Position numbers and translations under genes: made by a program
Notes under the pieces: generated by a model
Databases searched by the model: none
What the model was told of the DNA's origin: nothing
What the model saw: the letters and a program-made list of their open reading frames with translations, nothing else
In this document: one piece after another, positions 35,123 through 47,168 of the stretch
How the letters are laid out: each line of letters starts with the position of its first letter
Position numbering within the stretch: the first letter of the stretch is position 1
Assembly: GCA_011033025.1 (NCBI GenBank)
Contig: WFMF01000166.1
Span: forward strand, 186,001 to 250,000
Length of the DNA stretch: 64,000 nucleotides
DNA from: Beroe forskalii
Lineage: Eukaryota > Ctenophora > Nuda > Beroida > Beroidae
Reading direction: 5' to 3'

Positions 35123-38100
35123 TCAAGTCAGCTGAATCCTGGTAGAAGTCTGTCCTGAAGAACCCTGATCGCTAGTGTCGGTGAAGTAACAGCCCGAATC
35201 CCTGTGCCCCCGTTTGTTTAGCAGTCGAGTCAGGTTCTTCCTGACCCGCAGACTGGTGAGTCTGATCGAGGGCTCGGAATCCCAGCACTCCTGAGTGATG
35301 TGAGCCAGTTCCCCGAGACTGGGGTCTTCCTGCCAGGCGTCAGGGAGGCGGGGTCTGGTGGCCTGACTGACGACCACCTTCCTCATTTCCAGGACGGAGG
35401 GGTCGCCCGGCACCTCGCTCTGATAGGGGTACTGATAGGGTCTCCTGTGCGGGGCGATGCAGTGGCTAATCTCCCAGGATATCAGCCCGAACATGTACAT
35501 GTCCGCTCTCCGCAACCCTTCGAATGTTGCCAGGTTGATGGAGGCGTCCAGTATCTCAGGGGCCATGTAGCGCCGAGTCCCGACTTGAAAATTAAAGGTG
35601 GATTTGTCAGGCAAATTATCGAAAAAGTCTGATCGTGCTGCGAGGCCAAAGTCTGCGATGCAGCAATGGTAGCCTTGACCGGTGTTTTTGACGAGCACGT
35701 TTTTGCTCTTAAGGTCTCTGTGAGCGATGCTTGGCTTGGCGATGCTGGACTTTATCTCGCTGTGCAAGTAGTCGAGGCCGGCAGATAGGGAGAGGGTCAG
35801 ACGGATACCTTCCTGCAATTAGAAATAATCGATAAAATAAGTTATAAAAATTCACGATTCTTTGACTCAATAAAATCAGTGACGAAATCTGCAAATGCTA
35901 TGTGCATGCGCAACACGAAATACCAGGTGAGTACAGTACCTGCATGGAGAGCCGCGCATCGTGCAGGAAGTCGTAGAGTGATCCCCTGGGCAGGTACTCT
36001 AGCACCAGGTAGTATTCTATGCTACCCACACAGTCTCTCTGATCAGCTCCTACGATGAGGAAAACATGAAACATGGATTATTGAAAGGGCATCATGGAAA
36101 AGATAGAAATATTAGTGAGTCAATGACAGCAAGCAATGGCGAATAAGAAAAGTAAAAGCGGGATTTAGGACTGACCAATGAAGGAGAGCACGTTGTCGTG
36201 TCTGAGCCAGTAATTCTGGTACATTTCAGCTTCATGCCACCAACTAGACTGCTCTCTGTTACTGAAAACCTTCACTGCCACCTGTAAGGAGCAAAAGCAT
36301 GGTTATATGGAAGGAGGAAGACATCTTAGCATCCCCATCATATTCATAGCTTCGCACTATAGCATGAGAGCAAACTGATATAATTATGTGAATGCAATAC
36401 ACTGAAAAATGCAATCTTTCTGTACCTGGCCCTCGGCACGCCACTTGCCCCTCCACACTGCACCGTATCTGCCCTTGCCTATCTGCTCGCAGAAAGTTAT
36501 CTCTCTGATCAGGGTTTTCTCCAAAAGACGGGGGATTCCGGAGCCACTGGAACACGACCCCGTGACATCTTGGGAGGGGACACTCTGAGGAGACGATATG
36601 TCATGGAGGGGGGGGGAAGATATAATAGAGGAGGGGTGGGGACGAGATGTAAGGGTGGGTGTGAAATGTCATGGGACATGCTCCATTTCAGCCATTTGGT
36701 GCCATGCCACTTCGCACGCCAGAGATGAAAGATAGCTACATTGCGAAAGTCAAGTCCCCCAATTACCTGCCATGCCATCTTGGAGTTGGTAGACATGGTC
36801 CTGGGTGTTTTGATGAACTGAGGGAGTGAGGAGGATCTGAAGAAGGGGCTGTTCCCCGCTTTATAGTTCTTGAAAAGGAGCATGCCACCCAGAGACAGTG
36901 CTGAAATAGGAGGGAAGTGTTACATGATTCAATGTTTCATAATTCAATGTTACATAATTCAATGTTACATAATTCAATGTTACATAATTCAATGTTACAT
37001 AATTCAATGTTACATAATTCAATGGTGTAACATGTGCTGCTATGTTATACTGTTACTAGAAATGCCCGTTGGGCCTGCTAGATAATACAGAATCAAATTA
37101 TAAGCTCACAAAAAGTTTATGAAGGAGCAAATTTAACATAATTCGTTGGTTACTTTTAATAATGCTGGACCGGGCAAGTTGTGATTGTTATAATTTGCTC
37201 TTGTATGATGAAGTTAAATCTGAAAATCATTAAACCGAGTATCGTACTCATACTGAAAGTTGAATTAAAGTATTGATTCATGAGCAGTCCTCCAAATTCG
37301 CAATGTATATCTGGGGCTATGCCCAAATCCGATTCAATTTGATTTTAGTCATAACCTTAAATTTCTCTAAATTAAAATTTTTCCGTTATCATCAACTCAG
37401 CATTGATTCAAATCGACCGACGTCGGCCACAGATTAATGAAGAGATGCTATCGGAAATAGTCTCCACGATGCCAGCCATACCCGTTCTCTATCTTCAAAT
37501 CTTGAATTTCAAATGAAAACAGTAAACAGGCCGTTCTTTCAAAAGCTACAATGCAGCAGTCAACAACGTATCAGAAAGCACTCGCATAGAACTGATCATA
37601 ATCTGCACGTGCAGAATACGTGTATCCATAGCAACGGCGCGACTTAGCCCTGTTTAGCCTTCGTTTCTCTTGATATTTTCTTGGCAAGCTCAAATATTAA
37701 TTGTGTACGGCGGCACAGACAGACATAATTCACGTGCTCTTACGAAATTATAATTAAGATTCACTGATGGACCAATAACCTTTAACCCAACCCATCCTAA
37801 ATGTACGTGAGTGTATTCGAAAACACTCGACGACTGAACAGAGTTACTGACCAACAACAGAGTAACTAGTGTAAACTCCACATTTGCTCAATGCTCAGGG
37901 TGTAACACAGCTTCAATTCTGGGGTGTAACACAAAGCTGATTCTGGGGCAACGCATCTAATTCTGGGGTGTAACAAAGCTGATTCTGGGGTGTAACACAG
38001 CTGATTCTGGAGTAACACAGCTGATTCTGGGGTGCAACATGACTGATTCTGGGTGTAACAGCTGATTCTGGGGTGTAATAGAGCTGATTCTGGGGTGTAA

Positions 38101-40054
38101 CACAGCTGATTCTGGGGTGGAACACAGCTGATTCTGGGGTGGAACACAGCTGATTCTGGGGTGTAACACAGCTGATTCTGAGGTGTAACACAGCTGATTC
38201 TGGGGTGCAACATGACTGATTCTGGGGTGTGATAGAGCTAATTCTGGGGTGTATCACAGCTGAATCTAGGGTGTAACACAGCTGATTCTGGGGTGTAACA
38301 TAGCTGATGCTGGGGTGGAACACATCTGATTCTGGGGTGAAACACAGCTGATTTTGGGGTGTATCACAGCTGAATCTAGGGTGTAACACAGCTGATTCTG
38401 GGGTGTAATATGTCTGATTCTGGGGTGTGATAAAGCTGATTCTGGGGTGGGACGGTATGTAACATAATAATGAATAGTGCTGTTGCACTTACATAACGTA
38501 ACTTTACACCGCTGTACATACAGCACGACAGTGTTATTAAAGTTTAAACAGGTCATTTGACCGGTGTAAACACCTGCCACCACCTGTCCTAAATACCAGT
38601 GAGAGTGACGTACCCCACCTGTCCTAAATACCAGTTAGAGTGACGTACCTCACCTGTCGTAAACTGGAAAGTAGCATGACGTAGCAGTGACAATATAACC
38701 ATTACGTAAGTGAAACATCTGCTTCCCTACTCATGAAACACTATCCTTGAATTCTCCAAGAGTAGCAAGCCCGAGAATGTCGACCTTTTTAAGTGCGTTG
38801 TACTTGTAATACGCCTCGCATGGAAAGATCGAAACGACCCCCACCTACTGAACTGTGGTCTGTGCTGTGTCGAGAGTTTAACGAAGTTGACATATCCCGT
38901 CCAACCCTAGAGAGCTAGAGCTCTCAAACATAAAATGTTCACATTCGTCGGATATGATTGATACTTCAAAAGATGGTCCGACTTGAGGACAAAACACTAT
39001 CAAGTTTCAACTCAAATACTCAAGTGGGTGCTCCAGACAAAGAAATACCTATATTGTTACTAATATAACACTAGGTACCTATGAGGAAGACTATGGCTCC
39101 CACGGTGTAAATGGGGTAGTTGAGGGTAGCGTTGGAAGTGGGCCAGGTTTCAGGGGCTTGCTGGATGTTCTCCATGAAGGTGGTTACAGGTCCCGTGACA
39201 GGAGTGGGTGGGTCCGTTACGAACATACCCTCGTTACAGAGGTCCGTCACACAGCACTGCGGAATGGAAAGGTTTCATAACTCCATAAGGGGGAGGGGAT
39301 ATCTCGTAGTTACACGGTGGAGTTAGGTGGGATACAGATGTTACTGATTAATGGAATCATTCAATTAGGGATTCTTAAGTCCTTAAACTATCAATAATAA
39401 ATTCTTAAATTGATAGAATAGGGAATTCGTTCATGTCAGAAACTCTTGAAACTATGGGGTAACTATTGAATGATTTACCAGTGCTTAATAACTTACGCGA
39501 TGTAGCACGGTTGAGTTGCACCCGAGTATCTGCTCGATGCCGGTCCCGACACACCCCTTCTCTGTGACCTGGTAGCTGCCCGTGTGGTCCACCAGCTCCT
39601 GCAGCATCATGAAACACATCCCTGAGTCCGTGGTACACTCCCCACTCCTGTCATGGCAATACGTGGCAGAGCACCTGGGAGAGGGTATTTTACAGGAGGA
39701 AATAGGGTGAACTTCACACCAAACACTCCCCACTCCTGTCATGGCAATACGTGGCAGAGCACCTGGGGAACACCAAACAGTTAAACACATGTATTTTACA
39801 ATAAACAAATTGGACTGAAAGTTTGACAGACTGCAACATTTCTTTACAAGTTTACAGCTACAAAAACACCTAACATCAGCATAAACTGACACTGACGACA
39901 GTGTCACTTGACACATCACAAGTTGCGGAGTAAGTACTGACTTGCAGCGGACGGGTCGCACTACGTAGGGCGGGTAGGGAGGGTAGAGGGTAGGATCGTA
40001 CCGCTCACACTCCGCACACAGAAGAAGCACCAGGAAGTGGAGAATGTTAGCCAT
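35123..40054 (-). CDS. TGF-beta/BMP type I receptor serine/threonine kinase
   Basis: Eight minus-strand exons join in frame to 555 residues: 40054-39942, 39674-39497, 39256-39079, 36900-36767, 36584-36426, 36281-36176, 36049-35940 and 35812-35123. Order of domains: signal peptide ([15 protein letters not shown]); cysteine-rich ectodomain ending in the family signature CCVTDLCN; a membrane segment ([20 protein letters not shown]); a GS box ([19 protein letters not shown]); and a full kinase with GKGRYG loop, VAVK lysine, [11 protein letters not shown] and APE. The C-terminus has the type I NANDOR box ([10 protein letters not shown]). Type I receptors are activated by type II receptors after ligand binding and phosphorylate R-Smads. 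The L45 loop ([14 protein letters not shown]) differs from both the TGF-beta/Activin and the BMP types, so the Smad branch cannot be read. Orthology to a named vertebrate ALK is not assigned. Confidence 0.93.
36912..37024. repeat. 15-bp tandem repeat, about 7 units
   Basis: Units of TTACATAATTCAATG lie in the third receptor intron, within about 15 bp of the exon 4 acceptor region. Confidence 0.9.
37895..38455. repeat. 22-bp minisatellite, about 25 units
   Basis: Units of CTGATTCTGGGGTGTAACAC and variants lie in the third intron of the receptor gene. They produce open but meaningless [20 protein letters not shown]-type frames on the minus strand. Confidence 0.93.
39634..39765 (-). repeat. 44-bp direct duplication across the exon 2 acceptor of the receptor gene
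   Basis: The segment with CCCACTCCTGTCATGGCAAT and ACGTGGCAGAGCACCTGGG occurs at about 39635-39678, covering the acceptor and start of exon 2, and again at about 39723-39766 in the intron. The upstream copy carries a second acceptor-like CCCCAG followed by the same coding start. Confidence 0.85.
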
Positions 40055-40105
40055 GGTCCAGGAACATTGCTGCGGGGCAAGGGTTACATATACGGCACTA
40101 TGCAC

Positions 40106-42765
40106 TAGGAAATATGCACTAGTACATGCATAGTGTATTAGTTAGACCCACAGGCCACTATCCGCAGATTTGAAAAACAGGGCTTATAATGAGGTCATGC
40201 TGATGCACAATTTCTCCGTCTCCCCGTTATTTTCGTTAGTGGGTTCATGGTTTGGTAAGACGAAACCGAACCAGGATATAACCCCACTCAGAAATAACCC
40301 CACCTTAGAGCTAAAATTGTGCAAAGCCCAACAAACATAACCTTTCCTTCTGGTGCCCCAGACACCACCCCATCCTCTGGATATTCTTGGGGATCCACGC
40401 CTGTTTCATTGAACGTTTCCACCCCATATCTTAGGCACTTTTGCGGATGTACGCTCCATGAAAATTACGTTGACCCTCTCCCCCCGCAATCCGGAGAAGC
40501 ACAATCTGATCGACTAGAACCCCTGACGATATTGAAAAAACAACGACTGCAATAGCAAGGCTGCAACAACAAGTACAAACAATTAACACTGCAAAAAGCT
40601 GGTGTAAATCTGATATCGGCTGGCCCACACTGTACACTTCGTACAATGTATCGGGACTTGTCATTGGGCGCCCACTGTGGTGGGATCTATACGCGGTGTA
40701 TTACTCCGCGATATAATGCTAGTGTGTATTATAGGGGGTGGTTGCTTTCAGGGCTATAATATATAATGGTATTATCCCTTGCTGGAGGTCTGACAAGCCA
40801 CTGACTGGGGATCATTGAATTGAAGTGGAGGTTGATGACCCACACAATAAGGATTTGTGAGGTGGTTGGTACCCCACTACACATTGTCAACTGCATCCTG
40901 TGGGAGCCGGCAAATCCACCAACTTCAGAACAAAAGGCTCAGGCAATACCCAAAAGCTAGGAGTAGGAAGAAGCTCGTGTATGTTTGGTTATACGGTCTC
41001 CACTGAGTAACAGTGCAAAAGCGCTTAAAATGAAATTTGATTCTTATATAGGAGCACTCAAAAATCTACTTAAAGCCATTTTTAGCCATTGGATCCGGAC
41101 GAGGGTCGCCAGACCCGAGTGGGAAGAAATACTGTCGTTTGGTAAGAGAATTGTCGGTCCCAGCTATTTCGGTTCGGGGTATAATCCGGTTCCATTATCT
41201 CAGCTGTGACCGTATACCTACGATAATGAACTCGGCACGCCTCCTCCACTATCCAACTTATACAGTTTCGGCTTCGCCTCGACCATTTAAGTCGCGGTAT
41301 ACGGTCACCACTTCGACATCAACATGTAACCTCTTACAAGCATGGAAAAGCCGCGCACGTAGGAGTCCGACAAGCCCCTGTAACAACCCCCAAAGCAAGG
41401 AGGTTGTGACACCCAAATAAGCTGGGCTCTACGACACCACGAAAAACGAAAGTTGAAAGTGAGGAAACTCTTGCCGCTATGACATTCCAAAGAACCGGTT
41501 ACGAGGACATTGAAGTTGAAAACCCGGAAAAACTGAAGGCTGCGGTCGATTACAATAAGGATTCTCTACTCAAACCCGCTCGAAGTGAACAGTAGCGTAG
41601 CAGTAGATTAAACATCGATTTCCAATTACGGTGATAGATGTTCATGATGATGAACAAAAAATATCAACTGAATGCAAATAATCAATAACTAGACTCCATC
41701 AGTAGCACTAGGAAAGTACAATCAGTAAAAGTTTAGGCACATACACTGAAAACACAGCAGCAGGAGCTCTGTATATTATTCGTAGACTCCATGAGAGCTG
41801 ATCTGAAGCCATAGTATACACGGGCTGAACATGTATTGTTCTACTCGGAGTATATTAGTATATTATATTGAGGGAGTAATTACCAGATGCCACTACTGGA
41901 GAAAACAGTAAACACGACTACTACTGGACAAAACAGTAAACACGACTAATACTGGAGAAAACAGTAAACACGACGAGAAAACAATACTATAGTGGAGTAT
42001 TATACCTTAATACCTACCTACCTACCATTAGTAGTTCATTAAGTAACTTAATTAAGCTATTTAAGTAGAATGGGGGTTGAGTAATGAGTAATGGATTAGA
42101 TTCACCAACTGTACTAGTATAGTAGTACCAACAACAGTGAGCCAGACCACCATGAGTCACGAGGCAAATTTACAGAAATTCAAAGTACCATAATTAATAA
42201 TGTCACCAGCTTTACTTTTGGGAAATGACTAGGGAAGACTTTTCAACAAGGAAATAATTGAACAATAAACCAAAAACTTGTTTAAAAAATGAAAATAGCA
42301 TTCCATGATTAATAGAAGAAATTAAGAATATGCAAAGTGAAACTGATATTAAAAAATCCAGAGAAGAAGCTGTAACTACCTGAGTGTAGCTACTAACGAA
42401 TACAGAGAGCAACATCGGGCCGATGTTAAACCGAAACTTAGTCCTAAGTTCAAGGCTAGGGCTAACAAACATTAGGATTCAGGCAACCTAGTGCCATTGT
42501 TGAAGCCTTGTTTTCCCACCAAAACCAAAAGCACCCCAATGCCAATATTATTAGACTGTGTAGACCAGAATAGCAGGTGAACGAGCACACGATATGAATA
42601 CATACATACTTACATACACGCTCACTCATATGCGTGGTGCACTGGATGGCTCGCCGTAATCCGATACCACCAATTATTACATATTTAATTTGGTTTTAAT
42701 GCACTCTGTGTACTACAAACAGTCGATACATCCTTAGCATGTAACTATCTCATGCATTTGTAACA
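40106..42765. other. No gene recognised
   Basis: This lies upstream of the receptor's first exon. It has short ORFs without known domains. A motif GGGCGCCCACTGTGGTGGG at about 40664 resembles an LTR-element primer site, but no LTR pair or gag/pol was found. A short repeat of AACAGTAAACACGACTA occurs three times at 41900-41975. Confidence 0.4.
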
Positions 42766-42769
42766 TATC

Positions 42770-43573
42770 ACAGGTGCTGGTAACATTTCACAGGCACTGG
42801 TAACATGTTACATGCACTGGTAACATATAACATGCACTTGTAACATTTCACATGCACTGGTAACATGTCACATGCACTGGTAACATGTCCAATGCACTGG
42901 TAACATGTCCAATGCATTGGTTATCATGTCCAATGTACTGGTAACATGTCACATGCACTGGTAACATTTCTCATGCACTGGTAACATGTCACAGGCACTG
43001 GTAACATTTCACATGCACTGGTAACATGTCACAGGCACTGGTAACATGTTACATGCACTGGTAGTGACTAGTGGTAACATGTCACATGCACTGGTAACAT
43101 GTTACATGCACTGGTAACATGTCGAGTGCACTGGTAACATGTCACAGGCACTGGTAACATGTCGAGTGCACTGGTAACATGTAACATGCACTGGTATTAT
43201 GTCACATTTACTGATATCATGTCACAGGCACTGGTAACATGTCACATGCACTGGTAACATGTCCAATGCACTGGTAACATGTCACATGCACTGGTAACAT
43301 GTCCAATGCACTGGTAACATGTCACATGCATTGGTAACATGTCCAATGCACTGGTAGTGACTAGTGGTAACATGTCACATGCATTGGTAACATGTCCAAT
43401 GCACTAGTAGTGACTAGTGGTATCATGTCACAGGCACTGGTAACATTTCACAGGCACTGGTAACATTTCACAGGCACTGGTAACATGTCACATGCACTGG
43501 TAACATGTCACAGGCACTGGTAACATGTCACAGGCACTGGTAACATTTCACATGCACTGGTAACATGTCACAT
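42770..43573. repeat. 20-bp minisatellite, about 40 units
   Basis: The unit is CATGCACTGGTAACATGTCA with variants at the CACA/CCAA/CGAG positions. The insert GTAGTGACTAGTGG breaks the array three times (about 43062, 43355 and 43407). The array ends abruptly in homopolymer-rich sequence. Confidence 0.95.
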
Positions 43574-44290
43574 AACCAAAAAATTTTTTGGGAAAAAAAA
43601 AATTTTTTTCAATTTTGTTTCCCCAAATTGGGTGTTTTTTTTTCCCTTCAAAAATTTTGCCAAAAAAAAATCAAGTTAAAATTTAAAAAGTTTTAAAAAG
43701 GGGAAAAAAATTTGTTTACTTTTTTCATTGTTTATTTTTTTCATTTTAGTATTGGCTTTAATTTCCATTAGTTGGTAACCTTCCAATTAACCCCCAGTTT
43801 TTTTTCTTTAAAAAAAGGATGCTCCGAGTTTGCGGGCATATTTGTTGTTCCTGGTGAAGGGTTTTTTTAAAAGATTCAAAAATTTGTTTGATATCCAAAA
43901 ACCCTTTTTTTATTTAACGGGGTTTTGGTAATATGTATAGAGTGTGAGTTTCTAACTTATTATATCTTAAATTAGTCAAATCATTTTACATATATTTTAT
44001 CATTTTTTATGCCTTTTCTTTTAAAATATTTTTTTAACTAAATTATAACCCCCTTTTAGGGTTGGCATACCTTCTTCCAATGATAGACTTTGTCCCTTCA
44101 GCCCCAGTTACTTTTTCACAGTAATAATATTTTTGGATTTTTTAAAGAATTTTTCCCGCCCCCTTCCCCTGATGTGTTAACATGGCCCCCTGAAAAGGGA
44201 AACCAAGGGCCCTTTTTTTTCCCCCCTATCCTAAAAATGAAAAAATAGTTATTGTTTTTGAATTCCCTAATAAATTAGATTTTAAGTAAA
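43574..44290. other. Homopolymer-rich stretch, probably unreliable sequence
   Basis: Runs of A, T, C and G of 4-10 bases follow one another in a way not seen elsewhere in the window except 54300-55800. It begins exactly where the 20-bp array ends. Poor consensus or misassembly is the likely cause, so no gene call is made here. Confidence 0.6.
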
Positions 44291-46003
44291 GGGAATGTTA
44301 CTTTTTAGCTCTTTAGTTGCCCTAAAATTTGCCAAAAACCCCCTTTTAAATAAGCTTTTAAATGTCAATGGTGGTTTATCTGTCTATATTCAAGGTAGTG
44401 AAATATTAAGTTGCTTTCAGGAAATGATAAAAGTAGCAGATAGAAAGATTGGTATGAGAGGGCAATTCACCCATTTGGATATCCATCTCAAGGTAGCTTC
44501 AGAGAATCAACCTTCATTTTAAATCTCATGTACCACTTCATGATATATTGGCAACAAATTATCTTGTTTTTTCAACTATATTGTCATCTTCCAAGCTCAA
44601 ATTGGTTAGCCATTGGAATGCAAACTCTACTCATAACAATGGAGATTTAAACATTGGATCTCTTAGCACTTTGGTGAGATCTTTGTTGAACTCAAATTTG
44701 GCCAGCCCCCTGTAATTGAAATTTTGATTAATTAATAAGCCATAACTTTTAAAAGGCTTTAAAGTAAAATTAGAAATTGCTCAGATTATATCAATTATAT
44801 TTGTTTGACTAATTATTTGTTTGGCTAACAAAAGATTACCTCTATGTTAACTTGCTTATATTGTTATGACTAGCTTATATTGTTATGTAGGTATCTCTTA
44901 ATTCTTATCACTAACCAATTGTCTTCTCTTATTCACAAATCAGGGATTGGGGTTGTAACATATATAACATCAAGATTGAAAATAATTAGTACTGTGTTAA
45001 GATCAATTGTCAAACGCAAGGAAATGTCTTCTTGATCCAATTTAACATATAAATCATTATAAAGGATTGAGGCAGTTGAAGCACCTGTGCTTAGTTGGGC
45101 CCATGTGCCAGCTAAAAACGGAGTTGAAATCCAGTAATTTTTGCAAGGTAGTATAAAAATAAATTCCTTCTAGAGAAGCATTTTTATTTGAATTTAGTCT
45201 TAAAATAATTTATGCTCAAAGTTGGAAAACAAAGTGAAAAACAAGATCTTATGGAAGGTTGCTCATGTAGTGATAGTGATTGGCGATTGCGCGCAGAAAC
45301 TGCACATGCATTTTAACAAAGAATTTGCCATTTCGTCATTGTGTATTTTGGAAATGTTTCAACTGTTTGAAGTCATAACTAAAGTTCTCAATGGAATTTT
45401 TGAGTTTGGTAAAAAGTTTTCAACTGAAGTCTATCAGCTCTAATGACTATTGTCTTATTGTAGGAGAAAAGGTAAGAGCTGAACATTTCCTTCCATTGTG
45501 AAAATCAGCGATAATTCTTTCAATCAAGATATCTGTAGTTTCGATGGTTTGCTGCAAGGATTCGACAGTATGAGGAATTCATATCTACACAGCTTAGAAG
45601 TGGGTTCTTAACAGATGATAATGTGGACAATTTTGATTTCAATGATTTGTTGCTCATCTTTTCTTTGAATCGAAATTTCGGATTAGAAATCCATTGTTCT
45701 CGAGTTCTTCATATTTACTGTTATGTGTCCTCGACATTAATTTAAAATCGCAAAATCTGCAACATTTTTGATTCATATTGAAATCCTATGTAAATATTTC
45801 GTAATTACATTACGTTGCACCCTTATCCCCAGTAACAAAAAATTGCAACAATGACTTTGTTCAATTTATCATACGTCCAACTGACTATATGTCCAATTAA
45901 AGAGAACCCCCAATGGGTTTTCTCGTATAACATATTTTGTCACAGAACTTGGTTATGAGCCTAACCTGGTGCACTCAGTGATTGTCCTTGCTGAATGGCA
46001 TGT
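44291..46003. other. No gene recognised; AT-rich
   Basis: Short ORFs (e.g. 44295-44522 and 45222-45443) lack recognisable domains and good splice context. Confidence 0.4.
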
Positions 46004-46006
46004 TAA

Positions 46007-47165
46007 GGGATCGTTCACATATTACGTAATCAGCCGAGGGGGGAGGGGGTTTCCAAATGATTACGTTTGATTACGAGGGGGGAGGGGGTTTGGCCAATGA
46101 TTACGTAATCAAAAGATCTAAATTTTCATGAAAATTTCAAGCATTTTTATGAAAATTTGACGAATTTTCATGAAAATTTGACGAATTTTCATGAAAATTT
46201 CAAGAATTTTTTATGAAAATTTAAAAGATATCCGAATTTTTATTACCAAAAATTAACCATTTGCAGAAAAAATTGTCAAAATTTCATAATTATGATTAAA
46301 CATGATCTACTCTAACTCAATATGGTTCAGAAATGTATAGTTCCTTTAGTGCTGCCCGTAGAGGACTTATAGGAGGATGTACCCATTCGTTGAACTCTTC
46401 CAAACCACTTCAGTGCCTCTTTGTATATAAGGTTTGCTGCTCTGTGCTTGATCAGAGGTCTTCGAGGCCTTTCTTTCCCCTAGAGTCTAGAGTTGATGCC
46501 AGAGCAGGTCTTGGCGTACATCCGCAGCTCCATTATCCAGGAATCAATCTTTTGATGAAGGTGTAGGAAGCTGCAGTTGTCTGTAAAGTTGCTGGACTCT
46601 GATCTGGCACTTAGGGGCTAGGGCTGCTCTGGATCTTGGGTTCTGTCGGCTTTGGTGGCAGATGACAGGACACGATACTAAACTTTGGTTCCATCGGTTT
46701 TGAAGGAGGTTGAGGTGGGACCAAGATGTTGACTTCTGCCTCTTTAGTGGAACTGGGGGCTTTGTGTGTAGAGGAGGAGGAGGATGATCTGTTGAGGTAA
46801 AGGAGGATGATGAGCAGATTAGGATGCGTTGGAGGAAGAGAAAGAGGAGGAGGTGTCCATCTCATTGTCAGAGGAGTTGTCGTAGGCGAGATTTCCATAG
46901 GAAAAACTAAATGAAGCTTTTGAATGTCATCTTCAAGTCGATGATGTTGATGATTGAATTGAAATACACGATACTGTTCTAATTTTTTGTCAGTTAATAT
47001 AGTTTTTGGTGACGTCAAAAAACTGAAGGAGGGGGGGGGGGTTAACATGATTACGTAATATTTTCCGAAAAAGAGGGGGTTTGGCCATGATTACGTTTGA
47101 TTACGGAGGGGGGGAGGGGGGTAAAAAATGCCCAAAAATTGATTACGTAATATGTGAACGATCCC
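46007..47165. mobile_element. PIF/Harbinger-like non-autonomous element, copy 2
   Basis: It has the same ends and interior as 22754-23961 in the same orientation, with small insertions and deletions. TAA lies directly outside both ends (46004-46006 and 47166-47168). The Pro/Ser-rich minus-strand frame is longer here (about 47048-46611), with peptides such as MRWTPPPLSLPPTHP, but does not resemble a transposase I know. Confidence 0.87.
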
Positions 47166-47168
47166 TAA

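Noticed and set aside
37866-38583. Several minus-strand ORFs of the [12 protein letters not shown] type
   Set aside because: They come from the 22-bp minisatellite, whose length is not a multiple of three, so all frames look similar.
40655-40690. LTR-retrotransposon primer-binding-site-like GGGCGCCCACTGTGG
   Set aside because: No LTR pair, polypurine tract or gag/pol frame was found nearby.
42770-43573. CRISPR-like regular array
   Set aside because: It is a head-to-tail minisatellite without unique spacers, in an animal genome.
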